The position numbers and the translations under genes are program-made. From an uncultured Myxococcales bacterium (GTDB lineage: Bacteria; Myxococcota_A; Polyangia; Polyangiales; Polyangiaceae): a stretch of DNA of 64,000 nt. Shown one piece after another: positions 25,359 to 33,876 of the stretch. The notes under the pieces were generated by a model. The model was not told the DNA's origin, searched no databases, and saw only the letters and a program-made list of their open reading frames with translations. Positions within the stretch are counted from its first letter, which is position 1. Every line of letters starts with the position of its first letter. The stretch covers positions 3,629 through 67,628 of the forward strand of contig CALFEQ010000089.1 of the NCBI GenBank assembly GCA_937949945.1, written 5' to 3'.

Positions 25359-26102
25359 TCAGAGCTCGATGTTCATCCCGAGGCCGACGACGCCCGAGAA
25401 CTGGAGGACCGACGCGCCCGCCCCCGCGCTCGTGCCGTTCGTCTCGAACGTCCGGCGGCCGCCGAGCGTGACGCCGAGCTCGGGACCGGCGCGCATGAAG
25501 AACGTCTCGCTGAAGCGGTACACGAGCGACAGATCGAGATCGAGGATCACTGCGCGGAAGGTCTCGCGCGTCGGGGCGCCGCCGGTCGAGAGGAAGCTCA
25601 CGGACTCGACGCGACTCCAACCGACGCCGGCGCGCGGCCAGAGGCCGATGCGATCGGTGAACGCGACGTAGAAGCCGATGCGCGGGAGGAAGGTCATCGA
25701 CGTCGTGCCGGGCAGCTCCAGTCGACGGCCTTCGTTCTCGATGGCGCCCCACGTGTGGGTGACCTCGATGAGCCCGCCGAGCGAGAGATGATCGGTCACG
25801 AAGACGTCCGCCGACGGCGCGAGCCACAGGCTGGTCGTGCTCGTCTCGCTCGGGGGACCGCCGGGCGTCAGGGAGTCGGCCCGGTCGGAGCGGAACGCGA
25901 TCCCTGCGGGGCCGGCGTACGACATGCCGCTCGCGGGGGCGATGCGGAGTCCCGAGAGCTGATCGAGCACGAGGTGGCCGCCCTCGTGGAACGGGACGAT
26001 GAGCTCGCGCTCGGCGCGGGCCGTCGACGCGGAGAGCACGACGAGGAGGGGCACGACGAGCGCGAAAAGGCAACGGGGGAAGGAGCTCTTGCGGGCCGAC
26101 AT
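25359..26102 (-). CDS. Outer-membrane beta-barrel protein
   Basis: The product has 247 residues. A Sec signal ends LSASTARAER. The mature part is made of alternating amphipathic strands (SLGGLIEVTHTWG, IGFYVAFTDRIGLWPRAGVGW, RAVILDLDLSLVYRF, TFFMRAGPELGVTLGG) and ends VVGLGMNIEL with a hydrophobic last residue, typical of 8-10-stranded barrels. It may be a structural porin-like or lipid-interacting protein. Function is unknown. It is divergent from the FAD oxidase gene. Confidence 0.78.
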   Translation of the reverse strand: MSARKSSFPRCLFALVVPLLVVLSASTARAERELIVPFHEGGHLVLDQLSGLRIAPASGMSYAGPAGIAFRSDRADSLTPGGPPSETSTTSLWLAPSADVFVTDHLSLGGLIEVTHTWGAIENEGRRLELPGTTSMTFLPRIGFYVAFTDRIGLWPRAGVGWSRVESVSFLSTGGAPTRETFRAVILDLDLSLVYRFSETFFMRAGPELGVTLGGRRTFETNGTSAGAGASVLQFSGVVGLGMNIEL

Positions 26103-26213
26103 GGGTGAACGCCAGGTCGGCCGCTCCGTGCGGCGGTTGCGCAGAAAATGAGGCTCGCCGGACGATCCCGAAGTCGGTGCGGTCTTTGCCGCGGCTGGTG
26201 CTAGAAACCGGGC

Positions 26214-27668
26214 ATGCTCATCGCGCCACCGGAGGTTCGCATCCCGACGCGGGACGCCGTGGAGAGGGCTCTCTGCGAGCTCGACCGGCGCCTCGGCCCG
26301 TCCCGGGTGGACACCTCCGACGCAGGTCGTGAGGCTTACGGCCGCGACGAGAGCGAGGTCATCGGGCGCTTGCCGGACGCCGTCGTGCTCGCGTCGAACC
26401 GCGAGGAGGTCGCTCTGACGCTCGCCATCTGCGAGGCGCACGGCGTGCCGGTCACGCCGCGCGCCGGGGGCACCGGCCGCACCGGCGGAGCGGTTCCGGT
26501 CGCGGGAGGCGTCGTGCTCGCGACGCACGGGATGTCGAGCATCGTCGAGATCGACCGCAACGACCTCGTCGCGACGGTGCAGCCGGGCGTGATCACGGCG
26601 GACCTCCATGCCGCGGTCGAGGCCGAAGGGCTCTTCTACCCGCCGGACCCGAACTCGCTGAAGAGCTGCATGATCGGCGGCAACGTCGCCGAGAACGCGG
26701 GCGGTCCGCGCGCCTTCAAGTACGGCGTCACGCGCGAGTACGTGCTCGGCCTCGAGACGTGCCTGATGGGCGGGCGCGTGCTCCGGACGGGCCGGCGCAC
26801 GGTGAAGGGCGTGACCGGCTACGACGTCACGTCACTGCTCGTCGGCAGCGAGGGCACGCTCGGCGTCTTCACCGAGGTGACGCTCCGCCTCGTGCACGCG
26901 CCCACGGAGATCGCGACCGTGCTCGCGCTCTATCCGGACGTCCGCGCCGCCGCGGCCGCCGTCCAGCGCGTCATCGCGCGGGGCGTCGTCCCGCGGTGCC
27001 TCGAGCTGCTCGACGCGGCGACGCTCGAGGCCGTCCGGCGCCAGGGGGTGGCGATCGACGAGCGCGCGAACGGGATGCTGCTCGTCGAGGTCGACGCGCG
27101 ACACGCGCCGCTCGATCCGACCATCGAGGTCCTCGGCGAGACGTTGTCGAGCGGCAAGGACACCGACGGGACGCGCGCCGCCGACGCCATCGACGTCGTC
27201 GCCGCTCAGGACCCCGCGCAGCGGGCCCGCCTCTGGGAGGCGCGGCGCATGCTGTCGGTCGCGACGCGCAAGCTTGCGAAGTACAAATTGTCCGAGGACG
27301 TCGTCGTGCCGCGATCGCGCCTGCTCGCGCTCGTCGACGAGGCGAGCGCCATCTGCAGCAAGGAGGGCGTGCGTCACGTGACCTACGGGCACGCGGGCGA
27401 CGGCAACCTCCACGTCAACTTCCTCTGGGACGACGAGAGCGAGCGGCCCGCCGTCGATCGCGCCATCGACGGCCTGATGCGCGCGACGATCTCGCTCGGA
27501 GGGACGCTCTCCGGCGAGCACGGGATCGGCGCGTCGAAGGCGGCCTATCTGCCCCTCGAGCAGTCGAGGGAGCTCATCGCGCTCCAGCAGGATCTGAAGC
27601 GGGTGTTCGATCCGAGCGGGCTGCTCAACCCCGGGAAGATCTTTCCGACGGGCCACACCGCCTGCTGA
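26214..27668 (+). CDS. FAD-linked 2-hydroxyacid oxidase/dehydrogenase (GlcD/D-lactate dehydrogenase family)
   Basis: The product has 484 residues. An N-terminal PCMH-type FAD-binding domain (about 50-225) carries TPRAGGTGRTGG, PPDPNSLKSCMIGGNVAENAGG (read in two parts) and LLVGSEGTLGVFTE. The C-terminal FAD-oxidase domain carries TYGHAGDGNLHVNF and SGEHGIGASK. Such enzymes oxidise glycolate, D-lactate or D-2-hydroxyglutarate to the 2-oxoacid, passing electrons to the respiratory chain. No glcE/glcF partner is adjacent, so a single-subunit D-lactate or D-2-hydroxyglutarate dehydrogenase is most likely. Confidence 0.92.
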   Translation: MLIAPPEVRIPTRDAVERALCELDRRLGPSRVDTSDAGREAYGRDESEVIGRLPDAVVLASNREEVALTLAICEAHGVPVTPRAGGTGRTGGAVPVAGGVVLATHGMSSIVEIDRNDLVATVQPGVITADLHAAVEAEGLFYPPDPNSLKSCMIGGNVAENAGGPRAFKYGVTREYVLGLETCLMGGRVLRTGRRTVKGVTGYDVTSLLVGSEGTLGVFTEVTLRLVHAPTEIATVLALYPDVRAAAAAVQRVIARGVVPRCLELLDAATLEAVRRQGVAIDERANGMLLVEVDARHAPLDPTIEVLGETLSSGKDTDGTRAADAIDVVAAQDPAQRARLWEARRMLSVATRKLAKYKLSEDVVVPRSRLLALVDEASAICSKEGVRHVTYGHAGDGNLHVNFLWDDESERPAVDRAIDGLMRATISLGGTLSGEHGIGASKAAYLPLEQSRELIALQQDLKRVFDPSGLLNPGKIFPTGHTAC

Positions 27669-27791
27669 TGACGCGGCGGGTCGAGCGCGGAAGTCTTCGA
27701 CATCGCGATGCTTCCGGGACGTCACGCCGGGCCGCCGGGCGTGACGGACGGGGGGCTTGCGCCCCGGGCGAGTTGCGACGATAGGGCAGCC

Positions 27792-28724
27792 GTGGACACG
27801 TCGATGACGAACGGCGCTCGCGCCGACGGCGCGGCTGGGGTGAGCGGCGCGGTCGCGCCGAAGAGCGGGGGTTCGACGCGTGGAGCGGCGCGCGGCGCGC
27901 AGGTGACGCGTGAGCGAGAGCTGCTCGACTTCGAGGGGCTGCTCTCGCCGATCGAGCGGCGGCAGATCGCCTTCGTTCGACGCACCTTCGAGCCGGGCGT
28001 CTTCGACCGGGTCATCCGCGTCGCCCAGCGGTACGTCGGCTCGAACTGGATCGAGCAGTGCACGAAGAACATCCGCCACGTGCACGGCCTCGAGCGGCTG
28101 CCGAAGTTCGATCCGAAGAAGAGCTACCTCGTCGTCGCGAACCACCGGAGCTTCTTCGACCTGTACGTCGTCACCGCGTACCTCGTGAATCGCGGCATGC
28201 CGCACCGGCTCCTGTTCCCGGTGCGCTCGAAGTTCTTCTACGACGAGCCGCTCGGCCTGTTCGTGAACGGGGTGATGAGCTTCTTCGCGATGTACCCGCC
28301 CGTCTTCCGCGAGCGGCATCGCGCGGCGCTCAACCTCGCGAGCCTCGACGAGACCATCCGCCTGCTCCGTCGCGGCGGCATGTTCGTCGGCCTGCATCCG
28401 GAGGGCACCCGCAACAAGGGCGACGACCCGTACGCGCTGTTGCCTGCCCAGGGCGGCGTCGGCCGTGTCATCCAGGCCGCGCGCGTGGACGTGATCCCCG
28501 TGTTCGTGAACGGCCTCGGCAACGATCTCGGCAAGCAGATCGCCGGCAACTTCACGCGGAAGGGACCGCCCATCATCGTGAACTTCGGCGAGCCGATCGA
28601 TTTCCAGGGCATGCTCGACGAGCCTCCGAGCCCGAGGCTCCACCGGCGCATCTCGGAGCACGCCCTCGAGCAGATCCGCATCCTCGGCGAGGAAGAGCGC
28701 GCGATCCGCGCCAGGCTGCGCTAG
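27792..28724 (+). CDS. PlsC-like 1-acylglycerol-3-phosphate acyltransferase family protein
   Basis: The product has 310 residues. A Gly/Ala-rich N-terminal extension is followed by the acyltransferase domain. The HX4D motif is NHRSFFD, the second block RHRAALN, and the third GLHPEGTRNK, which together define the PlsC fold that transfers acyl groups to lysophospholipid-like acceptors. GTG 27792 lies behind a weak GGGCAG; ATG 27804 is an equal alternative. The membrane-proximal hydrophobic patch is limited to LFVNGVMSFFAMYP. It may act with the lipid genes elsewhere in the window, but this is only by theme. Confidence 0.88.
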   Translation: MDTSMTNGARADGAAGVSGAVAPKSGGSTRGAARGAQVTRERELLDFEGLLSPIERRQIAFVRRTFEPGVFDRVIRVAQRYVGSNWIEQCTKNIRHVHGLERLPKFDPKKSYLVVANHRSFFDLYVVTAYLVNRGMPHRLLFPVRSKFFYDEPLGLFVNGVMSFFAMYPPVFRERHRAALNLASLDETIRLLRRGGMFVGLHPEGTRNKGDDPYALLPAQGGVGRVIQAARVDVIPVFVNGLGNDLGKQIAGNFTRKGPPIIVNFGEPIDFQGMLDEPPSPRLHRRISEHALEQIRILGEEERAIRARLR

Positions 28725-28782
28725 CCTTCTCCGTCACAGTTCCTCGCCGGTGTCGATCCGGCGAGCTCATCCGGGAAATGCC

Positions 28783-29526
28783 ATGAGCCGACTCGCACTC
28801 GGAGCTTTCGTCGTCGTCCTCCTCACCGCTTGCAACAAGGAGCCGCCGCCGGCCAGTCAGAGCACCCCCACGAGCGGGACGCAGGCCGTGGCGACGCAGG
28901 CCGCGCCGGCGCAAGGGGCGGAGACGCAGGCCGCGCCTTCCGCCGCGCCCGCGACCGCGGCGGTCGTCGAGAGCGGTGCTCGGGCCGAGGTCGGCAAGCC
29001 GGCGCCCGACTTCACGCTGAAGGATCTCGACGGCAAGGAGGTCCGGCTCTCGTCGTTCAAGGGCAAGACGGTCGTCCTCGAGTGGTTCAACCCGGGCTGC
29101 CCGTTCGTGCAGCGCTCGCACACGAAGGGTTCCCTCGTCGACGCCGCGAAGAGGCACGCGAAGAACGGCGTCGTCTGGCTCGCGGTGAACTCGAGCGCGC
29201 CGGGCAAGCAGGGGCACGGCGTCGAGACGAACCGAGAGGCCGCCAAGAAGTTCGGGATGGAGCACCCGATCCTCGTCGACGAGACGGGCGAGGTCGGGAA
29301 GGCCTACGGCGCGACGAACACGCCGCACATGTACGTGATCGATGCGTCGGGCGTCCTCGTCTACAAGGGTGCGATCGACAACTCCCCCGACGGCGAGGGA
29401 CAGAGCGCGCCCGACGGCAAGCTCGTCTCGTACGTCGACGAGGCGCTCGCGGCGATCGCGGCCGGCAAGCCCGTGGCCACCGCCGAGACGAAGGCCTACG
29501 GCTGCACGGTGAAGTACGCCAACTGA
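28783..29526 (+). CDS. Redoxin (AhpC/TSA-like) lipoprotein
   Basis: The product has 247 residues. The lipobox is VVLLTAC at about residue 15, and an Ala/Thr/Gln-rich linker runs to about 78. The thioredoxin-fold domain starts VGKPAPDFTLKDLDG, with the active-site region WFNPGCPFVQRSH holding a single Cys in place of CxxC. A second Cys occurs only at the end (AYGCTVKY), a possible resolving cysteine. It should act in the periplasm as a thiol peroxidase or reductant. ATG 28783 follows the acyltransferase stop by 58 bases, so cotranscription is plausible. Confidence 0.9.
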   Translation: MSRLALGAFVVVLLTACNKEPPPASQSTPTSGTQAVATQAAPAQGAETQAAPSAAPATAAVVESGARAEVGKPAPDFTLKDLDGKEVRLSSFKGKTVVLEWFNPGCPFVQRSHTKGSLVDAAKRHAKNGVVWLAVNSSAPGKQGHGVETNREAAKKFGMEHPILVDETGEVGKAYGATNTPHMYVIDASGVLVYKGAIDNSPDGEGQSAPDGKLVSYVDEALAAIAAGKPVATAETKAYGCTVKYAN

Positions 29527-29643
29527 GGCGGAGACCACCCCCGTCGACGCGAGCACGCTGCCGCGCGGCACCGAGCCATCACCCGACCGCATCGCGCGGA
29601 GGGTGGTGGCTCCGTCGTGTCGGCTCGGGTAATGTTCGGGCCC

Positions 29644-30057
29644 ATGAGCAAGGAAGCGCTCGTCTCCGCGGTCAAGGCGATCGTGGCGAAGTCCCGCGCC
29701 GGCGATCTCGAGGGGGCGTACGAGGGGTACGCGAAGCTGTACTCCTCACCGGAGTTCGCCGCGAACAAGCCCGAGGATCAGCGCCAGGCGCTGAAGCTCC
29801 TCATCCTGGCGAAGCGCTACGGGCAGCCGAGCGAGAAGCTGATCGAAGCTCACCGCGCCGCCATCCCCGCCCTGACCGAGCTCGTGTCCACGCTGAACGA
29901 GCCGGAGGACTACGAGATGCTCGGCCTCTGCCATCAGATGATCGGCAACGAAGAGGCCGCGTCGAACATGTTCCGTCAGGGCCTCAACCTCGAGCGCGCG
30001 AGGAATCCGGCGTCGGATCTGTGCGGGCGCTTGATGTCGCGGGTTGCTTCGATCTGA
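29644..30057 (+). CDS. Small helical TPR-like protein
   Basis: The product has 137 residues, all helical, with TPR-like spacing (YEGYAKLYSSPEF, YEMLGLCHQMIGNEEAASNMFRQGL). It has no signal peptide and should be cytosolic and bind a partner protein. No precise family is recognised. ATG 29644 (MSKEALVS) is chosen; an in-frame start at 29617 has no better support. It follows the redoxin gene by 117 bases on the same strand. Confidence 0.65.
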   Translation: MSKEALVSAVKAIVAKSRAGDLEGAYEGYAKLYSSPEFAANKPEDQRQALKLLILAKRYGQPSEKLIEAHRAAIPALTELVSTLNEPEDYEMLGLCHQMIGNEEAASNMFRQGLNLERARNPASDLCGRLMSRVASI

Positions 30058-30533
30058 AGCTGCGGCCTCCTTTTCCGCAACTGCGACCGTCTTCCGACCT
30101 GCGGGCCTTCACGGAGGGGGCTTCGGCAGAGTGTCGACCGCCTTCGCTCGGCGAGGCACGTCTTGCTCGTGGTCCAGGGCGTCCGGCCTCGGCCTCGCAT
30201 CTCGGGTTCGATTCGAGGCTCCATTCGAGGTAGGTCGACTCGAGATCGATTCGAGGTCGATTCGAGTTTCGATGGCTCGCGAAGGACGATTCGTCGTGTC
30301 CAAGGTCCATACGTGATCGCCGACCGATGCCGCAGGCATGCGGACGGAATGGAGCGGTCATGATGCCTCGGGGGCTGATGACGTTCGGCCTCTGCCGCGG
30401 TGAATGGCGAGTCGTCTCCACGATCTGGTGGTGAGGTCGATTCGACTCCGCGTTCGAGGGCTACGTTCCGCTGTCGTCGTTTTCGGGTTCCTTCTCTGGA
30501 ACGCGTTCGCGTGGCGAGCTAAGCCGAACGAGC
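30058..30533. other. 476-base gene-free stretch with ATTCGAG repeats
   Basis: Between 30210 and 30266 the octamer GATTCGAG (once CATTCGAG) occurs four times, in the same direction, at 30210, 30222, 30248 and 30259, interleaved with TCGACTCGAG. No gene is supported. The rest is unremarkable and should hold the promoter of the lipoprotein gene at 30534. Confidence 0.5.
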
Positions 30534-31949
30534 ATGAAGTACCGCCTGGTCCATCTCCTCTCGACGGCTCTTGGCGCGATCGTCCTCGCGACCTCGGCGT
30601 GTGGAAGCGAGGCCCCGAGCAGCTCGTTCGTGGAGGGAAGGGATCCGACGAACCCGGACACGACACAGCCTGGCTCGTTTCCGCCCGCGAACCGCGGTGG
30701 CTGCAAGAACCTCGAATGCAAGCAGGTCGACTGCGGGCCCGGCGCGGTCACGAGCGTGAGCGGTGTCGTCACGGCGCCGAACGGCACGCTGCCGCTCTAC
30801 AACGTCATCGTCTACATCCCCAACGCGCCGCTCGAGCCGCTCGCCGACGGCGCGTCGTGTGACCGATGCGGGAGCGTCTCGGGCGAGCCGCTCGTCTCGA
30901 CCATCACCGACGTCGAAGGAAAGTTCAGGCTCGAGAACGTCCCCGCCGGCGACGACATCCCGCTCGTCATCCAGATCGGCAAGTGGCGCAGGCAGGTCAC
31001 GCTGCCTCGCGTCGAAGAGTGCGTCGACAACCCGATCACCGACCCGAACCTCACGCGTCTGCCGCGCAACCGGACCGAGGGTGACATCCCGCGCATCGCG
31101 GTCACGACGGGCCGTTGCGATCAGCTCGCTTGCCTCCTGCCCAAGCTCGGGCTCGACGCCTCCGAGTTCACTCCGAGCGACCAGGACGGTCGCTTGCACC
31201 TCTACCGAGGCGCCGCGCACCCCGCGGGCGCGCCGATCCCCGCGCCCGCCCCCGCCGGGACGCGCGACGCGGAGCAGCTCTGGAGCGACACCGCCTCGCT
31301 CATGCGTTACGACATGGTGCTCCTCTCCTGCGAGTGCGACGAGCACGAGGAGACGAAGCCTCCGGCGGCGAAGGAAGCGCTCTACGAGTACGCGGCGCGA
31401 GGCGGTCGCGTCTTCGCCTCGCACTTCCACTACACGTGGGCGGAGACGGGCCCGCTGGCGACGACCGCCGAGTGGATGGGCAGCCCGACCAACCCCGAGA
31501 ACCAGCCCGGCCCGTACTTCGTCGACACCTCGTTCGCGAAGGGAGAGGCGTTCGCCCAGTGGCTCGTCAACGTGGGCGCCTCGTCCAAGCTCGGCGAGAT
31601 CCCGATCAGCCAGCCGCGCGAGAACGTCGGCGCCGTGGTCGCGCCCACGCAGCGCTGGGTCTACCGAAAGACGCCGAACCCGGCGATCCCGGAGGCGACG
31701 AAGTACCTGACCGTGAACACGCCCGTCGGCGAGCCCATCGCCGAGCAGTGCGGGAAGTTCGTCTTCGCCGACATGCACCTCTACGGCGGCGACGTGCAGG
31801 ATCCCGCCACGGCCTTGCCGGACGACGCCTTCCCCACGAGCTGCAGCACGACGCTGACGCCGGAGGAGAAGGCGCTCGTCTTCCTGTTCTTCGAGCTCTC
31901 CTCGTGCGTGCAGGACGACACGAAGCCGCCTGCGCCGCCGGTGAAGTGA
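30534..31949 (+). CDS. Lipoprotein with carboxypeptidase-regulatory-like domain
   Basis: The product has 471 residues. The signal ends VLATSAC at about 23. A short Thr/Pro-rich linker leads to a beta-sandwich like the carboxypeptidase regulatory domain (about 70-165: VSGVVTAPNGTLPLYNVIVY, STITDVEGKFRLENVPAG). A larger domain follows (about 185-455) with an alpha/beta look (YDMVLLSCECDEHEE, YAARGGRVFASHFHYTW) reminiscent of ThuA or glutamine-amidotransferase-like folds. The catalytic role is unclear. The hairpin right after the stop separates it from the converging SUMF1 lipoprotein gene. Confidence 0.78.
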   Translation: MKYRLVHLLSTALGAIVLATSACGSEAPSSSFVEGRDPTNPDTTQPGSFPPANRGGCKNLECKQVDCGPGAVTSVSGVVTAPNGTLPLYNVIVYIPNAPLEPLADGASCDRCGSVSGEPLVSTITDVEGKFRLENVPAGDDIPLVIQIGKWRRQVTLPRVEECVDNPITDPNLTRLPRNRTEGDIPRIAVTTGRCDQLACLLPKLGLDASEFTPSDQDGRLHLYRGAAHPAGAPIPAPAPAGTRDAEQLWSDTASLMRYDMVLLSCECDEHEETKPPAAKEALYEYAARGGRVFASHFHYTWAETGPLATTAEWMGSPTNPENQPGPYFVDTSFAKGEAFAQWLVNVGASSKLGEIPISQPRENVGAVVAPTQRWVYRKTPNPAIPEATKYLTVNTPVGEPIAEQCGKFVFADMHLYGGDVQDPATALPDDAFPTSCSTTLTPEEKALVFLFFELSSCVQDDTKPPAPPVK

Positions 31950-31974
31950 CCGCGCCCTGCTGCTGGGCGCGGTC
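31948..31974. terminator. Bidirectional terminator hairpin
   Basis: GACCGCGCCC (31948-31957) and GGGCGCGGTC (31965-31974) pair perfectly over ten bases with a 7-base loop. The stem begins inside the stop codon of the upstream gene and lies 12 bases from the stop of the converging gene. Confidence 0.75.
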
Positions 31975-31986
31975 CGCCCTGCGCCG

Positions 31987-33744
31987 TCAGTTGTCGTAGG
32001 CGCAGCGGAAGCCGATGGCGTAGTAGCCGTTCGGCTCGCCGGGCCACGACGTCTGCCAGTTCTGATCTTTGACGGCGTTGCGGGAGTCGTCGTGCCCCTC
32101 CCAGGAGTACGTCCAGATGAAGCGGTACGCGGCGTCGTTCGTCCACTCGAGGAGGTTGCCCGCAATGTCCTGCGCTCCCACGGAATTCGCGCCCGAGGGG
32201 AAGCGGCCCGGAGGGGCGACGAAGACGGCGATGTCGGCGACGTAGGGGGCGCCGTTCTTGTCGAGGCGCGTGCGACGGTTCGGCTTGAACGGGAAGTTGT
32301 AGTTGAACAGGTGCGAGAGCCGGCTGTTGTCGAAACTGTTGCCCCAAGGATAGGCCGTGGCGGTGACGTTCTTGTACGCGGCCCGGATCTCGGCGGTCGT
32401 CGGCAGGCGGCCGCCCTCGTACGCGCAGAAGGCGCGCGCGAGGTGCCAGCCGACGCAGTTGAGCGCCTTCACGTCGAGCTCGTCCTTCGTGTAGTCGCTC
32501 GGCGTCTCGCCCGGGTTGTTCGTCCAGTACGTGTGGCCGCCCGACCAATCCGCGTCGCACGAGCGCTTCGACTGCGCGCCGTCTGCGTCGTTCGGCGCGC
32601 CGGTCCAGTATGCGCCGAGCTGGATGTCGGCCTCCTGGATGCTGTTGGGGACGAGCGCGTTCCAGCCGTCCGGCCAACCCGGGACGTTGGCCTTCGCCCA
32701 GTCACGGATCTTGCCCTGCTGCTGCAGGACGAACTGACGCATGCGTCCTGCCGTGACCTGGTACTTGTCCATCCGCTTGCCGGCATGGCCTGGGATCGGG
32801 ACGCGCACGCAGCAGCTCTCGTGAGTGGCGGCGGGCTCGTTGTTCACGACCTCGCCCGGGCCGCAGGTCCGGCCGCCGAGCTTCTGCGTGCACGTACGCC
32901 CGACCGCGCACCGCCCGCGATCGTCGCAGCCCAGTGACTCGCAGTCCGAGTGCGTCTTGCACATCTGATCGGCGGCGCAGCGCTTCGCGTTCGTCGGCGC
33001 TCCGCCTCCGCAGTCGACGTCCGTCTCCGTGCCGTTCTTGATGCCGTCGTTCGGGCTCGGCGGATCGCACGTGTGCGTGGTCGGGTTGCACCGGACCGCG
33101 TCGCAGTCGCTCGTCTCGACGCATGCCTGACCGACGGCGCACCGCTTCGCCGAGCCCGGCCCTCCGCAGTCGACGTCGGTCTCGCCGAGGTTCTTGATGC
33201 CGTCGTCGTGCGAAGCCGGCAGGCACTTGCCGCTCCCGTCTACGTCGCACTTGAGGGCGTCGCAGTCGGCGTCGGAGAGGCAGCCCTGGCCCTCGCCGCA
33301 GCGAGGCGTCGACTCCGTCGGGCCTCCGCAGTCGACGCCGGTCTCGTCGCCGTTCTTCACGCCGTCGTTCGGGCTCGGAGGCTGGCAGATCTCGTCCTTG
33401 CAGACGCCGCTCTTGCAGTCCTCGCCGACGAGGCAGTGCTTTCCGTCGTCGCACGCGGGCGCCGACTCGCCACCGCAATCGACGTCGGTCTCGTCGTGAT
33501 TCTGCTCGTTGTCGGCGGCAAAGGCGATCCGGCAGACGCCCCTGCGGCACACGCCGGTCACGCAGTCGGGCGCGCCCTCGCACGCCTGTCCGACCGCGCA
33601 GGGGTTGGTCTCGCGCCCGCAGCGCCTCGGTGTGGCATCGTCCGATTGGTCGGGGTCCGGCTGGCCCTCGGGATCCGTGCTCGTGCACGCAGCGGTGAGT
33701 GCGACGGCGGCAGCGAGCAGTGCAGCGGCACGAGGAAAATGCAT
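31987..33744 (-). CDS. Lipoprotein with four Cys-rich repeats and a SUMF1 (formylglycine-generating-enzyme-like) domain
   Basis: The product has 585 residues. The lipobox is VALTAAC (about 20). Residues about 75-285 are four tandem repeats of 45-53 residues, each opening with a (N/D)DG(I/V)KNxxETDVDCGG-like motif, the first degenerate, and then six or so cysteines in CxxGxxC and CDxxxC spacing. A Cys-rich connector leads to the SUMF1/FGE-like domain (about 310-585), with MDKYQVTAGRM, GRLPTTAEIRAAYK, YPWGNS, DIAGNLLEW and IGFRCAYD. The domain lacks the paired catalytic cysteines of true sulfatase-activating enzymes, so it is probably a binding or structural version. It lies 132 bases after the DUF885 gene. 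Confidence 0.88.
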   Translation of the reverse strand: MHFPRAAALLAAAVALTAACTSTDPEGQPDPDQSDDATPRRCGRETNPCAVGQACEGAPDCVTGVCRRGVCRIAFAADNEQNHDETDVDCGGESAPACDDGKHCLVGEDCKSGVCKDEICQPPSPNDGVKNGDETGVDCGGPTESTPRCGEGQGCLSDADCDALKCDVDGSGKCLPASHDDGIKNLGETDVDCGGPGSAKRCAVGQACVETSDCDAVRCNPTTHTCDPPSPNDGIKNGTETDVDCGGGAPTNAKRCAADQMCKTHSDCESLGCDDRGRCAVGRTCTQKLGGRTCGPGEVVNNEPAATHESCCVRVPIPGHAGKRMDKYQVTAGRMRQFVLQQQGKIRDWAKANVPGWPDGWNALVPNSIQEADIQLGAYWTGAPNDADGAQSKRSCDADWSGGHTYWTNNPGETPSDYTKDELDVKALNCVGWHLARAFCAYEGGRLPTTAEIRAAYKNVTATAYPWGNSFDNSRLSHLFNYNFPFKPNRRTRLDKNGAPYVADIAVFVAPPGRFPSGANSVGAQDIAGNLLEWTNDAAYRFIWTYSWEGHDDSRNAVKDQNWQTSWPGEPNGYYAIGFRCAYDN

Positions 33745-33790
33745 CCTGCCTGTAAGTTAGCTCAATCCTCTGCGCACGCCCGTCCATTCT

Positions 33791-33816
33791 CGTGTGGATC
33801 CGCGTAGATCCACGCG
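33791..33816 (-). terminator. Hairpin between DUF885 and SUMF1 lipoprotein genes
   Basis: CGTGTGGATC and GATCCACGCG form a ten-pair stem with one G-T around a CGCGTA loop, about 60 bases downstream of the DUF885 stop. Terminator function is inferred from position. Confidence 0.45.
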
Positions 33817-33876
33817 TCGTCGCGAGAGGAAGCGCGCTCGGATCGATGGCGATCCACGCTCCGTCCGACAGGTAAC

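Noticed and set aside
30200..30270. GGTTCGATTC as a possible tRNA T-loop
   Set aside because: The surrounding sequence does not fold into a cloverleaf; the motif is part of the GATTCGAG repeat cluster.
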